Positions 52,037 through 60,872 of a stretch of 64,000 bases of DNA are shown one piece after another. The DNA is from Afipia sp. (GTDB lineage Bacteria > Pseudomonadota > Alphaproteobacteria > Rhizobiales > Xanthobacteraceae). Positions within the stretch are counted from its first letter, which is position 1; each line of letters begins with the position of its first letter. The notes beneath the pieces were generated by a model. The model saw only the letters and a list, made by a program, of their open reading frames with translations, was not told the origin of the DNA and made no database searches. Position numbers and translations under genes: made by a program. The DNA lies in the NCBI GenBank assembly GCA_024508675.1, contig JANINQ010000013.1, positions 62,001 through 126,000 of the forward strand, given 5' to 3'.

Positions 52037-53041
52037 ATGGTTTCGGTAAAGAAAAAGCCTCTGGTGGTGGTCACGCGCAAGCTGCCTGACAGCACCGAAA
52101 CGCGCATGCGCGAGCTTTTCGATACCCGGCTCAATCTCGACGACACCCCCATGACCCCGGCGCAGCTCGCCGAGGCCGTGCGCAGCGCAGACATTCTGGT
52201 CCCGACCGTCTCCGACGAGATCACCGCCGAAATTCTGGGTCAGCCCGATGTCCGCCTCAAGCTGATCGCCAATTTCGGCAACGGTGTCGACAACATCGAC
52301 GTGGCCGCTGCGCTGGCGCGCGGCATCATGGTCACCAACACGCCGAAGGTCCTGACCGAAGACACTGCCGACATGACCATGGCGCTGCTGCTTGCGGTGC
52401 CGCGCCGCCTGATCGAGGGCGCATCGATCCTCACTGAGGGCAAGGACTGGCCGGGCTGGTCGCCAACCTGGATGCTGGGTCATCGCCTCGGTGGCAAGCG
52501 CCTCGGCATCATCGGCATGGGCCGTATCGGGCAAGCGTTGGCGCGCCGTGCCCATGCCTTCGGGCTGCAAATCCACTATCACAACCGCCGCCCGGTCGCG
52601 CCGCAGATCGAGGAAGAGTTGGGCGCAACCTATTGGGACAGCCTCGACCAGATGCTGGCGCGGATGGACTTCATCTCGGTGAACTGCCCGCATACGCCGG
52701 CGACCTTCCACCTGCTTTCGGCGCGGCGGCTCAAGCTGATCCGCAAGGACGCCTACATCATCAACACCGCGCGCGGCGAGATCATCGACGAAGCGACGCT
52801 GACCAAGCTGATCGAGGATGGCGAGATCGCGGGCGCAGCGCTGGACGTTTACGAGAACGAGCCTGCGGTGAATCCGAAGCTGGTGCGTCTCGCCAAGGCC
52901 GGCAAGGTCGTGCTGCTGCCGCATATGGGCTCGGCCACCATCGAGGGCCGCGTCGAGATGGGCGAGAAGGTGATGATCAACATCCGCACCTTCCTCGACG
53001 GCCACAAGCCGCCGGATCGTGTGCTGCCGGGCGTATCCTGA
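52037..53041 (+). CDS. 2-hydroxyacid dehydrogenase (glyoxylate/hydroxypyruvate reductase type)
   Basis: The 334-aa D-isomer-specific 2-hydroxyacid dehydrogenase has NFGNGVDNIDVAAAL, the NAD-binding GIIGMGRIGQALARRAHAFG, the catalytic Arg in INTARGEIIDEATL, Glu in LDVYENEP and His in LLPHMGSAT. The resemblance is to GyaR/GhrB glyoxylate reductases. It is divergent from the SH3 gene (288-base gap in which I see no gene) and converges on the MoeB gene with a gap of three bases. Confidence 0.92.
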   Translation: MVSVKKKPLVVVTRKLPDSTETRMRELFDTRLNLDDTPMTPAQLAEAVRSADILVPTVSDEITAEILGQPDVRLKLIANFGNGVDNIDVAAALARGIMVTNTPKVLTEDTADMTMALLLAVPRRLIEGASILTEGKDWPGWSPTWMLGHRLGGKRLGIIGMGRIGQALARRAHAFGLQIHYHNRRPVAPQIEEELGATYWDSLDQMLARMDFISVNCPHTPATFHLLSARRLKLIRKDAYIINTARGEIIDEATLTKLIEDGEIAGAALDVYENEPAVNPKLVRLAKAGKVVLLPHMGSATIEGRVEMGEKVMINIRTFLDGHKPPDRVLPGVS

Positions 53042-53044
53042 TCC

Positions 53045-53845
53045 TTATTTATGCGCCGACAGGTCCCTGATCACCGGCGCATCGCCATTCAGCGGATTTG
53101 ACGGATCGCGCGCGTAGCGCAGCGTTTCGAACCGCATCGCGCGCGCGTCAATCATCACCAGACGCCCGACAAGGCTCTCGCCGAAGCCGACGATTTCGCG
53201 AATGGCTTCCAGCGCCATCATCGAGCCGAGCACACCGGCCAGCGCCCCGAGCACGCCGGCCTCCTCGCAGGTCGGCGTGGTGCCCGGCGGCGGCGCTTCC
53301 GGGAACAGGCAGCGATAGGTCGGGTTGAGATTGCCGTTCGCATCCTTGCCGTGTGCGCGGATGGTCGTCAGCGACGCATCGAACACACCAAGTGCGCCAG
53401 CAACGAGCGTCTTCTTCGCGAGATAGCAGGCATCCGACACCAGATAGCGTGTGGTGAAATTGTCCGAGCCGTCGAGGATGACGTCATAGTCGCCCAGAAT
53501 ATCCAGCGCATTAGCCGCGTTCAGCCGCACAGCGTGGGTGCGCAGCGCAACGTGCGGATTGAGTGCGCGAATCCTGTCCGCCACGCTGTCCACCTTTGGT
53601 CGTCCGACATCCGGCGTTCCGTGAATGATCTGGCGCTGCAGGTTGGAGAGCGACACGGTGTCATCATCGACCACACCGAGCGTGCCGATGCCGGCGGCTG
53701 CAAGATACATCAGCACCGGCGCGCCAAGGCCGCCCGCGCCGATCACCAGCACGCGCGACGCTTTCAGCGCGGCCTGACCGGGGCCGCCAACCTCGCGCAA
53801 GACGATATGACGTGCGTAGCGCTCCAGTTCTTCAGACGTCAGCAT
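53045..53845 (-). CDS. MoeB/ThiF-family adenylyltransferase
   Basis: The 266-aa E1-like enzyme activates the C-terminus of a sulfur-carrier protein (MoaD or ThiS) by adenylation. It has the conserved MLTSEELERYARHIVLREVG start, the nucleotide-binding VLVIGAGGLGAPVLMYLAAAGIG, DDDTVSLSNLQRQIIH and the catalytic-site DGSDNFTTRYLVSDAC. The zinc-binding Cys pairs are incomplete. No thiS or moaD lies beside it, so moeB or thiF cannot be decided. Start ATG 53845; an in-frame ATG at 53887 adds 14 residues. Confidence 0.9.
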   Translation of the reverse strand: MLTSEELERYARHIVLREVGGPGQAALKASRVLVIGAGGLGAPVLMYLAAAGIGTLGVVDDDTVSLSNLQRQIIHGTPDVGRPKVDSVADRIRALNPHVALRTHAVRLNAANALDILGDYDVILDGSDNFTTRYLVSDACYLAKKTLVAGALGVFDASLTTIRAHGKDANGNLNPTYRCLFPEAPPPGTTPTCEEAGVLGALAGVLGSMMALEAIREIVGFGESLVGRLVMIDARAMRFETLRYARDPSNPLNGDAPVIRDLSAHK

Positions 53846-53983
53846 GCTTGTTGTCGTTCCGTCTTGATGCCGGTTTAGTGCCGCCATCTTGCTTTTCTCT
53901 CAGCCCAGATTGAACCGCCGCTCCGCTGTCGCAGACAAATCATCTATGCTTAAGTGTGCCTATTACCAGCTACGAGACCAATC

Positions 53984-55375
53984 ATGAAGTTGCCGCTCGT
54001 CGTGATCGCCACAGCCCTGACCGCCCTGCCCGGCACCGCCTTCGCACAGGCCCCTGCCGCCAAGCAGCCGGCGCCGCCGAAACAGGCCCCGGCGCACACC
54101 AGTCCCAAACCCGTTGCGACGGTGCCGATCCGTCCGGGCGTGCAGGCTCCGGTGGACACCGCCAAGGCGATGGAGCAGGCCGAGCGGCTTGCGATCCAGT
54201 CCGATCTCGCCTGGATCAGCCTCTATAACGGCGCAATCAACGGCGAGGCCAGCGACCGCATGGTGGCGGCCATCAAGGCTTTTCAGAAAGATCACGGTGC
54301 CAAGGAAACCGGCGTCCTGAACGCGCAGGAACGCAGCACGCTGAATGCGGCGGCCCGGAAGCTGCAGGACAATGTCGGCTGGAAGATCATGACCGACGCC
54401 ACCAGCGGGGCGCGCATTGGCCTGCCGTCAAAGCTGGTGCCGCTGATTGTCAGCGATGTGAACGGTACAAAATGGTCCTCCGCCACCGGCACGATCCAGA
54501 TCGAATATGCGCGGCGCAAGGAAGCCAATGCCACAACGGCAACAGTCGCCGCGAATGAAAAGAAACTGAACGCACGCAAGACCGACTACAGCGTGGTGAA
54601 GCCGGATTTCTTCGTGCTCTCGGGCATGCAGGGCCTGAAGAAATTCTATATCCGCGGCCAGACACGCAACGATGAAGTCCGTGTTCTCACCATCCTGTAC
54701 GATCAGGCCACCGAAGGCACCATGACCCCGGTCACGGTGGCGATGTCCAGCGCCTACAATCCGTTCCCCGGTGGAGCCGTGGCGCAGGCCGGTCCTCCGC
54801 CGCGCAAGAAGGTCGAGTATTCCACCGGCATCGTCGTCAGCGCCGATGGTGCTATCGTCGCGGATCGGCAGACGACCGAAGGCTGCATGACCATCGCCGT
54901 GCCGGGCTACGGCAACGCCACACGCATTGCCGATGACGAGACGCGCGAACTGGCGCTACTGCGCATTTATGGCGCAAGCGGACTGAAGCCGCTGGCGATG
55001 GCCGGCAACGGCGCAACAAAGCCGAGCGTCACTCTTACCGGCATCGCCGATCCGCAGAACCAGGGCGGCCGCAATGCCGTGACTGCTGTTGCGACGACAG
55101 CAACTGCATCAGGCGCAGAGACATCATTGTCGCCTGAACCCGCACTCGGCTTCTCCGGCGCGGCGGCAATCGACAGCGACGGCAAATTCGCAGGCATTGC
55201 TCGCCTCAAGCCCGCTGTGGTCGCTGGACCGCCCGGCACACCATTGCCGTTGCAGGCCTTGCTCGTTCCCGCAGATGCCGTGCGCGATTTTCTCAAAGCG
55301 AAGGGCGTGACGGCCGTGTCGGGTACATCCGATGCCAAGGCGTCGGTGCTGCGGCTGGTGTGCGTGCGGAAGTGA
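53984..55375 (+). CDS. Exported protein with peptidoglycan-binding and degenerate trypsin-like domains
   Basis: The 463-aa protein starts with a signal peptide (MKLPLVVIATALTALPGTAFAQA) and a Pro/Ala-rich linker. A peptidoglycan-binding-like domain follows (LYNGAINGEASDRMVAAIKA, about 80-125). Next comes a region with YSVVKPDFFVLSGMQ and a C-terminal trypsin-like fold (YSTGIVVSADGAIVADRQTT). In the latter the catalytic His and Asp are replaced (VADRQTTEGC; TRELALLRI), while the Ser position reads GFSGAAAID. It is therefore probably an inactive protease. ATG 53984 is preferred over 53954. Confidence 0.75.
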   Translation: MKLPLVVIATALTALPGTAFAQAPAAKQPAPPKQAPAHTSPKPVATVPIRPGVQAPVDTAKAMEQAERLAIQSDLAWISLYNGAINGEASDRMVAAIKAFQKDHGAKETGVLNAQERSTLNAAARKLQDNVGWKIMTDATSGARIGLPSKLVPLIVSDVNGTKWSSATGTIQIEYARRKEANATTATVAANEKKLNARKTDYSVVKPDFFVLSGMQGLKKFYIRGQTRNDEVRVLTILYDQATEGTMTPVTVAMSSAYNPFPGGAVAQAGPPPRKKVEYSTGIVVSADGAIVADRQTTEGCMTIAVPGYGNATRIADDETRELALLRIYGASGLKPLAMAGNGATKPSVTLTGIADPQNQGGRNAVTAVATTATASGAETSLSPEPALGFSGAAAIDSDGKFAGIARLKPAVVAGPPGTPLPLQALLVPADAVRDFLKAKGVTAVSGTSDAKASVLRLVCVRK

Positions 55376-55382
55376 TTTCTTC

Positions 55383-55414
55383 TTCACCTCTCCCCGTTTA
55401 TGGAGAGAGGTGAA
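55383..55414. terminator. Hairpin between convergent genes
   Basis: TTCACCTCTC (55383-55392) pairs with GAGAGGTGAA (55405-55414). The two genes converge here, so it probably terminates both; there is only a short T-run. Confidence 0.5.
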
Positions 55415-55417
55415 AGC

Positions 55418-56299
55418 TCACTTCTGACAAACCGGGCACCAGAACGTGGATCGTCCGTTCTGCGTGAACCGTTTCACCGTGCCTTTGCACTTCGGCGTCT
55501 TGCAGGGCTCGCCTTCGCGGTCATAGACCAGAAATGAATGCTGGAAATATCCAAGCTCGCCATCGGTCTGCCGATGATCGCGCAGCGATGAGCCCCCTGC
55601 CTTGATCGCCGCGTTCAGCACCGTATGGATCGAACTGACCAGCCGCCTGGCGTGGTCGGTCGGCGCATCCTTGCGATCGGCGAGTGTCGATGCCTGCCGC
55701 TTCGGCGACAGATGCGAGCGAAACAGCGCTTCGCAGACATAGATATTTCCGAGCCCTGCCACCACGCGCTGATCGAGCAGCGCGGCCTTCAGCGACGTTT
55801 TCTTTCCCGCGCAGGCATGCGCCAGCATTGCCGCATCGAATGCGTTGCCCAGCGGTTCGGGACCGAGGCCACGCAGTAAGGTTTCGGCCTCGATCTCCGC
55901 ACGCGGAATAATCTTCATGTAACCGAAGCGGCGCGGATCGTTGAACGAGATTACAGCGCCGGACGCCATGTAAAACACCACATGATCGTGGGTGCGGTTC
56001 TCGCTGCGCGGATAGTGAAAATCTCCCGGCGTGTTTTCGCCCTCCGGAAGCATCACACGGAATGAACCAGACATGCCCAGATGCATCAGCAGCACATCGC
56101 CGCTGTCCATGTCGGCCATCAGGTATTTGGCACGGCGGCCCAGGCCAGCCACGACGCGCCCCTCAAGCCGGGATACAAAATCCTTCTGGAATGGAAATCG
56201 CAGACCGTCGCGGCGCGTCTCGACGCGCGCGATCCGCTGCCCTTCCATCACCAGCTGCAGGCCGCGGCGGACGGTTTCAACCTCGGGTAATTCAGGCAT
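55418..56299 (-). CDS. mutM: Formamidopyrimidine-DNA glycosylase
   Basis: MutM (Fpg) removes 8-oxoguanine. The 293-aa protein begins [14 protein letters not shown] with catalytic Pro2 and Glu3, has the conserved [23 protein letters not shown] helix and a C-terminal zinc finger with four Cys in CKTPKCKG and WCPVCQK. ATG 56299 gives the essential N-terminal Pro. It is divergent from ubiE; the gap holds a perfect GCG-rich palindrome at 56384-56397. Confidence 0.97.
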   Translation of the reverse strand: MPELPEVETVRRGLQLVMEGQRIARVETRRDGLRFPFQKDFVSRLEGRVVAGLGRRAKYLMADMDSGDVLLMHLGMSGSFRVMLPEGENTPGDFHYPRSENRTHDHVVFYMASGAVISFNDPRRFGYMKIIPRAEIEAETLLRGLGPEPLGNAFDAAMLAHACAGKKTSLKAALLDQRVVAGLGNIYVCEALFRSHLSPKRQASTLADRKDAPTDHARRLVSSIHTVLNAAIKAGGSSLRDHRQTDGELGYFQHSFLVYDREGEPCKTPKCKGTVKRFTQNGRSTFWCPVCQK

Positions 56300-56383
56300 C
56301 AGATACCCATTATCAAATAGCAGGACCCGGCATATTAACCTTGCGGTCAAGCCTCGCATGGCTTGATCCGGCAAGGTATGTAG

Positions 56384-56397
56384 CGCGCTGCAGCGCG
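56384..56397. repeat. Perfect 14-base palindrome in the mutM-ubiE gap
   Basis: CGCGCTGCAGCGCG is self-complementary. Nearby, TCAAGCC (56347-56353) and GGCTTGA (56360-56366) form a hairpin. Either might be a regulatory site for the divergent genes, without further support. Confidence 0.3.
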
Positions 56398-56442
56398 ACA
56401 GGCTATGGTCCCGCCGCAACAAGCCGCCTGGATTGGATACGA

Positions 56443-57204
56443 ATGGAACGGCCTGACGGAACGACGCATTTCGGCTTCCGCGATGTGGAGCTTGGCGAGA
56501 AGCAGACGCTGGTGAACGAGGTGTTTCACAGCGTCGCGAAGCGCTACGACCTAATGAACGACCTCATGTCCGGCGGCATGCACCGGCTCTGGAAAGAGGC
56601 AATGATCACCGCGCTCGATCCGCCGCGTTCTGACGCGCCTTTCGCGCTGCTCGATGTCGCCGGCGGCACCGGCGATATTTCCTTCCGCGCCGCCAAGGCG
56701 GCGGGCCACGGCTTCCACGCCACCGTCTGCGACATCAACACCGAGATGCTTGCTGTCGGCCGCGAGCGCGCCGAGGCACGGCATCTCGATCATCAGGTGT
56801 CGTTCGTCGAAGGCAACGCCGAAGCCCTCGCCTTTCCCGACAAGAGCTTCGACGCCTATACCATCGCGTTCGGCATCCGGAACGTGCCGCGCATCCCGCT
56901 CGCCTTGAGCGAAGCATATCGTGTGCTCAAGCCCGGCTCGCGGTTTCTCTGTCTGGAATTTTCCTCGGTCGATGTGCCCGGCCTCGACAAAATCTACGAC
57001 CTGTTTTCGTTCAACGTGATTCCGCAGCTCGGGCGCGCGGTCACCGGCGACGCCGAGTCCTATCGCTATCTGGTCGAATCGATCCGACAGTTTCCAAAAC
57101 CCAACGCTTTCGCGGACATGATCCGCGCTGCAGGTTTCTCCCGCGTCAAGTACGACATCATGTCCGGCGGCATTGTCGCGCTTCATTCAGGCTGGCGTTT
57201 GTGA
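56443..57204 (+). CDS. ubiE: Ubiquinone/menaquinone methyltransferase UbiE
   Basis: UbiE is the C-methyltransferase of ubiquinone synthesis. The 253-aa protein has [34 protein letters not shown], the SAM site [16 protein letters not shown] and [28 protein letters not shown] 56443 is chosen since the conserved protein starts there; the frame is open further upstream. The stop overlaps the GTG start of ubiB by four bases. Confidence 0.96.
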   Translation: MERPDGTTHFGFRDVELGEKQTLVNEVFHSVAKRYDLMNDLMSGGMHRLWKEAMITALDPPRSDAPFALLDVAGGTGDISFRAAKAAGHGFHATVCDINTEMLAVGRERAEARHLDHQVSFVEGNAEALAFPDKSFDAYTIAFGIRNVPRIPLALSEAYRVLKPGSRFLCLEFSSVDVPGLDKIYDLFSFNVIPQLGRAVTGDAESYRYLVESIRQFPKPNAFADMIRAAGFSRVKYDIMSGGIVALHSGWRL

Positions 57205-58772
57205 TTTCTGCGCTCACTCATATCCTGAGACTGGCGCGCGCCGGCTATGTGTTCGCGCGCGAAGGCGTGTTCGGATTTGCCGATCCGTCAGCCATGCCGC
57301 CGCAGGCACAGTTCGCTGTTCGCATGGCGCGGCTGATCGAGCGGCGCGGCGCGGCCTCGAGCGGAAAGCTGTCGCGCGCGCTGACGCGGCTCGGTCCCAC
57401 TTACGTCAAACTCGGACAGTTTCTCGCCACGCGGCCCGACGTGGTCGGCGTCGCCATGGCGCGCGATCTCGAAAATCTGCAGGATCGTTTGCCGCCGTTT
57501 CCGCAGACACAGGCGGAAGCCGTGCTCGCAGATGCTTTCGGAAAGCCTGTAACACAGGTATTTGCGAGCTTCGGCGAGCCGGTCGCAGCCGCGTCCATCG
57601 CGCAGGTGCATCGCGCCGATATCGAGAAAGACGGCATCCGCAAAACTGTTGCGGTCAAGGTGCTGCGGCCCGGTGTCGGCGGACGATTCCGCCGCGATCT
57701 CGGCGACTTCATGTTCGCCGCGCGACAGATGGAAGCCGTCTCGGCAGAAGCACGGCGGCTGCGTCCCATCGAGATCGTCGATACGCTGGCGCGCTCGGTG
57801 GCGATGGAAATGGATCTGCGGCTTGAAGCCGCCGCGCTGTCCGAGATGGCGGAGAATACCCGCGACGATGCGGACTTCCGGGTGCCGACCGTGGACTGGG
57901 ATCGCACCAGCCATCATGTCCTCACCATGGAATGGATCGACGGCATCGCGCTGAACGATCGCGTCAAACTTGAAGCCGCACAGATCGACCTGCCCGATCT
58001 CGGGCGCAAGGTGATCCAGAATTTCCTGCGTCATGCGCTGCGTGATGGCTTCTTCCACGCCGACATGCATCCGGGCAACCTGTTCGTCGATGATAGCGGA
58101 CGCCTTGTTGCGGTTGACTTCGGCATCATGGGACGGCTCGGTCCGAAGGAGCGCCGCTTCCTCGCCGAGATTCTTCTCGGCTTCATCACCCGCGACTATC
58201 GCCGCGTCGCCGAGGTGCATTTCGAGGCGGGCTATGTGCCCGCGCATCATTCGGTCGAGAATTTCGCGCAGGCCATCCGCGCCATCGGCGAACCGATCCA
58301 CAACCGCGCCGCCGATGAAATCTCGATGGCAAAACTGCTGTCGCTACTGCTGGAAGTCACCGGCCTGTTCGACATGCGCACGCGCCCCGAACTGATCATG
58401 CTGCAGAAAACCATGGTGGTGGTCGAAGGCGTGGCGCGCGGCTTCGATCCCAAGCTCGACATCTGGACCACCGCCGATCCGGTGGTGCGCGAATGGATAG
58501 CGCGCAATCTCGGGCCGATTGGCCAGATCGAAGGCGTGGTCCATGGCGCAGGCGATCTCGGAAAGGTGCTGGCTGGACTGCCGACGATTGCGGCCCGCTC
58601 GGTCGCGGTGCTCAACCAGTTCGATGCCATGACCCGCGATGGGCTGGTGCTGTCGCCCGAAACGGTCGAAGCTATCGGCAAGGCCGAGGCCAGACGCAAC
58701 CGCTGGCAGACCCTTGCCCTGTGGGTCATCGCCCTGACTTTCCTGGGGATTCTCTGGAGCATTCGCCAGTGA
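57201..58772 (+). CDS. ubiB: Ubiquinone biosynthesis kinase-like protein UbiB
   Basis: UbiB is an atypical ABC1/ADCK kinase family protein needed for ubiquinone production. The 523-aa protein has the KxGQ-type [19 protein letters not shown], the Ala-rich nucleotide loop [11 protein letters not shown], the HADMHPGN catalytic segment ([12 protein letters not shown]), [10 protein letters not shown], and a C-terminal hydrophobic helix ([16 protein letters not shown]) for membrane attachment. It starts with GTG 57201. Confidence 0.96.
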   Translation: MISALTHILRLARAGYVFAREGVFGFADPSAMPPQAQFAVRMARLIERRGAASSGKLSRALTRLGPTYVKLGQFLATRPDVVGVAMARDLENLQDRLPPFPQTQAEAVLADAFGKPVTQVFASFGEPVAAASIAQVHRADIEKDGIRKTVAVKVLRPGVGGRFRRDLGDFMFAARQMEAVSAEARRLRPIEIVDTLARSVAMEMDLRLEAAALSEMAENTRDDADFRVPTVDWDRTSHHVLTMEWIDGIALNDRVKLEAAQIDLPDLGRKVIQNFLRHALRDGFFHADMHPGNLFVDDSGRLVAVDFGIMGRLGPKERRFLAEILLGFITRDYRRVAEVHFEAGYVPAHHSVENFAQAIRAIGEPIHNRAADEISMAKLLSLLLEVTGLFDMRTRPELIMLQKTMVVVEGVARGFDPKLDIWTTADPVVREWIARNLGPIGQIEGVVHGAGDLGKVLAGLPTIAARSVAVLNQFDAMTRDGLVLSPETVEAIGKAEARRNRWQTLALWVIALTFLGILWSIRQ

Positions 58773-58787
58773 TGGCATTGCTGTCAT

Positions 58788-58814
58788 GCAATTGATTGCA
58801 ATGCAATCAATTGC
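58788..58814. promoter_or_regulatory. Perfect 27-bp palindrome, candidate operator of coaBC
   Basis: GCAATTGATTGCA (58788-58800), a central A, and TGCAATCAATTGC (58802-58814) form a perfect 13-bp inverted repeat. It starts 15 bases after the ubiB stop and ends 31 bases before the coaBC ATG, where a repressor would block transcription. The coaBC product has an N-terminal ribbon-helix-helix domain, a class that binds such palindromes. The half-site TGATTGCA resembles TGATAGCA, which I recall for gonococcal FitA. Regulation is inferred; no clear -35/-10 was found. Confidence 0.62.
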
Positions 58815-58845
58815 TAAGGTCCCTTAACAGCTCCGGGGACCCGCA

Positions 58846-60255
58846 ATGGCCAGTCTGACCGTCCGCAAGCTCGATGAAGACCTCAAGGCAAGCCTCCGGC
58901 TACGCGCCGCCCGGGCCGGACGCTCGGTCGAGGACGAGGTGCGGATGATCCTGCGCGAGGCGACGGAAGGGCCCTCCGCAGCCCCGGCAAGTCCTGCGCG
59001 CAGCGTCCCACAGCCTCATCGCAGCCGGACATCGGCAGCCACAACCCTTCCCCGCGTCACCCTGATCATCGGCGGCGGCATCGCGGCATACAAGGCACTC
59101 GACCTGATCCGGCGGCTGAAAGATCGCGGCATACATGTCCGCTGCGTCATGACCCGCGCCGCGCAGCAGTTCGTCACGCCGTTGACCGCCAGCGCTCTCG
59201 CAGACGAGCGCTGCTACACCGACCTGTTCGATGCCCAGAGCGAGTTCGATGCCGGGCATATCCGCCTCGCCCGCGACACCGATCTGATCGTCGTCGCGCC
59301 CGCCACCGCCGACCTCATGGCGAAGATGGCACAGGGCCACGCCGATGATCTTGCCACCGCGATCCTGCTTGCCACCAACCGTCCGGTGTTGATCGCGCCC
59401 GCGATGAATCCGCTGATGTGGGCCAACGCCGCGACCAAACGCAACGTCGCGCAGCTCGCGCGCGACGGCATCGCCTTCATCGGCCCGAATTCCGGCGAGA
59501 TGGCCGAAGCCAATGAAGCCGGCGTAGGCCGGATGTCGGAGCCTTTGGAGATCGCCGCCGCGGCGGAAGCGATCCTGCGCCCGCGCGCTACCGGGCCGCT
59601 CGCGGGAAAGACAATTCTGATCACTGCAGGCCCGACTCACGAACCGATCGATCCGGTGCGCTACATCGCCAACCGCTCGTCGGGCAAGCAGGGCTTCGCC
59701 ATCGCAGCGTCTGCCGCAGAAGCCGGTGCGGATGTGACGCTGGTATCCGGCCCGGTGGATCTCGACGATCCCGCAGGCGTGAGGGTCATTCGCGTGGAGT
59801 CGGCGCGCGATATGCTGGCGCAGGTGGAGACGCTGCTTCCGGTGGACATCGCGATCTTCGCCGCGGCCGTTGCGGACTGGCGCGTGGCCAATGCCGGCGA
59901 TCAGAAGATCAAGAAAACATCGTCAGGCATGCCGCCGCTTGAACTGGTGGAAAATCCCGACATTCTCGCCACCGTCTCAAAGCTCAAGCAGAACCGGCCC
60001 CCTCTCGTGATCGGCTTCGCTGCCGAAACACAGAACCTGATCGAGAACGCGACCTCAAAGTTGAAGCGCAAGGGCTGCGACTGGATCGTCGCCAACGATG
60101 TCTCGCCCGCATCCGGCGTGATGGGCGGCGACCGCAACACCGTGCACGTCCTGACACTGGATAAAAGCAATGTTGCCATTGATTCCTGGCCGGTGATGAC
60201 CAAAGAGGAGGTTGCCGACGCACTTGTCGCGAAGATCGCTGCAACCATAGCCTGA
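58846..60255 (+). CDS. coaBC: CoaBC with N-terminal FitA-like ribbon-helix-helix domain
   Basis: CoaBC joins 4'-phosphopantothenate to Cys and decarboxylates the product in CoA synthesis. The 469-aa protein is about 60 residues longer than the E. coli enzyme. Residues 2-39 (SLTVRKLDEDLKASLRLRAA, RAGRSVEDEVRMILRE) match the ribbon-helix-helix fold of FitA/VapB-type antitoxins. A linker rich in Pro, Ser and Ala (41-67) follows. The flavoprotein CoaC domain (70-245) has His138 (GHIRL) and PAMN at 185-188, and the CoaB domain contains ILITAGPTHEPIDPVRYI. The segment matching E. coli Cys158 (SGEMAEANEAGVGRM) has no Cys. A palindrome lies upstream, and dut follows after six bases. Confidence 0.92.
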   Translation: MASLTVRKLDEDLKASLRLRAARAGRSVEDEVRMILREATEGPSAAPASPARSVPQPHRSRTSAATTLPRVTLIIGGGIAAYKALDLIRRLKDRGIHVRCVMTRAAQQFVTPLTASALADERCYTDLFDAQSEFDAGHIRLARDTDLIVVAPATADLMAKMAQGHADDLATAILLATNRPVLIAPAMNPLMWANAATKRNVAQLARDGIAFIGPNSGEMAEANEAGVGRMSEPLEIAAAAEAILRPRATGPLAGKTILITAGPTHEPIDPVRYIANRSSGKQGFAIAASAAEAGADVTLVSGPVDLDDPAGVRVIRVESARDMLAQVETLLPVDIAIFAAAVADWRVANAGDQKIKKTSSGMPPLELVENPDILATVSKLKQNRPPLVIGFAAETQNLIENATSKLKRKGCDWIVANDVSPASGVMGGDRNTVHVLTLDKSNVAIDSWPVMTKEEVADALVAKIAATIA

Positions 60256-60261
60256 CCTGCA

Positions 60262-60720
60262 ATGACCCAACATCTGACCGTCGAAATCCAGCGCCTGCCC
60301 CATGCCGAAGGTCTTGCCCTTCCGGCCTATCAGACCGCGCATGCTGCAGGCCTCGACCTTCTGGCTGCGGTTCCCGGAGACAAGCCGCTTGTCATGCAGC
60401 CGGGCCAGCGCGCGCTGATCCCGACGGGGCTGATGATCGCAGTACCTCCGGGCTTCGAGGCGCAGGTGCGGCCACGCTCCGGACTGGCGCTGAAGCACGG
60501 GGTCACCGTGCTCAATTCGCCCGGCACCGTGGATGCTGATTATCGCGGCGAAGTTTCGGTGCTTTTGATCAATCATGGCGACGCCCCGTTCACGATCCAG
60601 CGCGGCGAACGCATCGCCCAGCTTGTCATCGCTGCGGTCGCGCAGGCTAATCTCGTGGCGGTTACATCGCTGTCGTCCACCGATCGCGGCAGCGGCGGGT
60701 TTGGTTCCACCGGACGCTGA
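60262..60720 (+). CDS. dut: dUTP pyrophosphatase
   Basis: Dut hydrolyses dUTP to dUMP. The 152-aa protein has the five trimeric-dUTPase motifs: [43 protein letters not shown] and [10 protein letters not shown] at the C-terminus. It follows coaBC by six bases, the same pairing as dfp-dut in E. coli, so it would share any regulation at the coaBC palindrome. Confidence 0.97.
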   Translation: MTQHLTVEIQRLPHAEGLALPAYQTAHAAGLDLLAAVPGDKPLVMQPGQRALIPTGLMIAVPPGFEAQVRPRSGLALKHGVTVLNSPGTVDADYRGEVSVLLINHGDAPFTIQRGERIAQLVIAAVAQANLVAVTSLSSTDRGSGGFGSTGR

Positions 60721-60803
60721 AATCGCCTTCACAACGATTCGAATCGCACTGCACAATCGCTCGCGCAGTCATTATTTCGCAGCACGATTCACGTTCACGG
60801 TCT

Positions 60804-60824
60804 GGACTCTTACCCGGCGAGTCC
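60804..60824. promoter_or_regulatory. Inverted repeat in the dut-divL gap
   Basis: GGACTC (60804-60809) and GAGTCC (60819-60824) are separated by nine bases. It lies in the 152-base dut-divL gap and could be a regulatory site for divL; no CtrA-type TTAA pair was seen. Confidence 0.28.
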
Positions 60825-60872
60825 TGTTGAGGATATTGTCGTTCGATTCGTGTGCGGCGGTTGGGATAGATC

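Noticed and set aside
58773-60255. Toxin-antitoxin pair suggested by the FitA-like domain
   Set aside because: No PIN-domain or other toxin gene adjoins; the domain is fused to CoaBC and is followed by dut.
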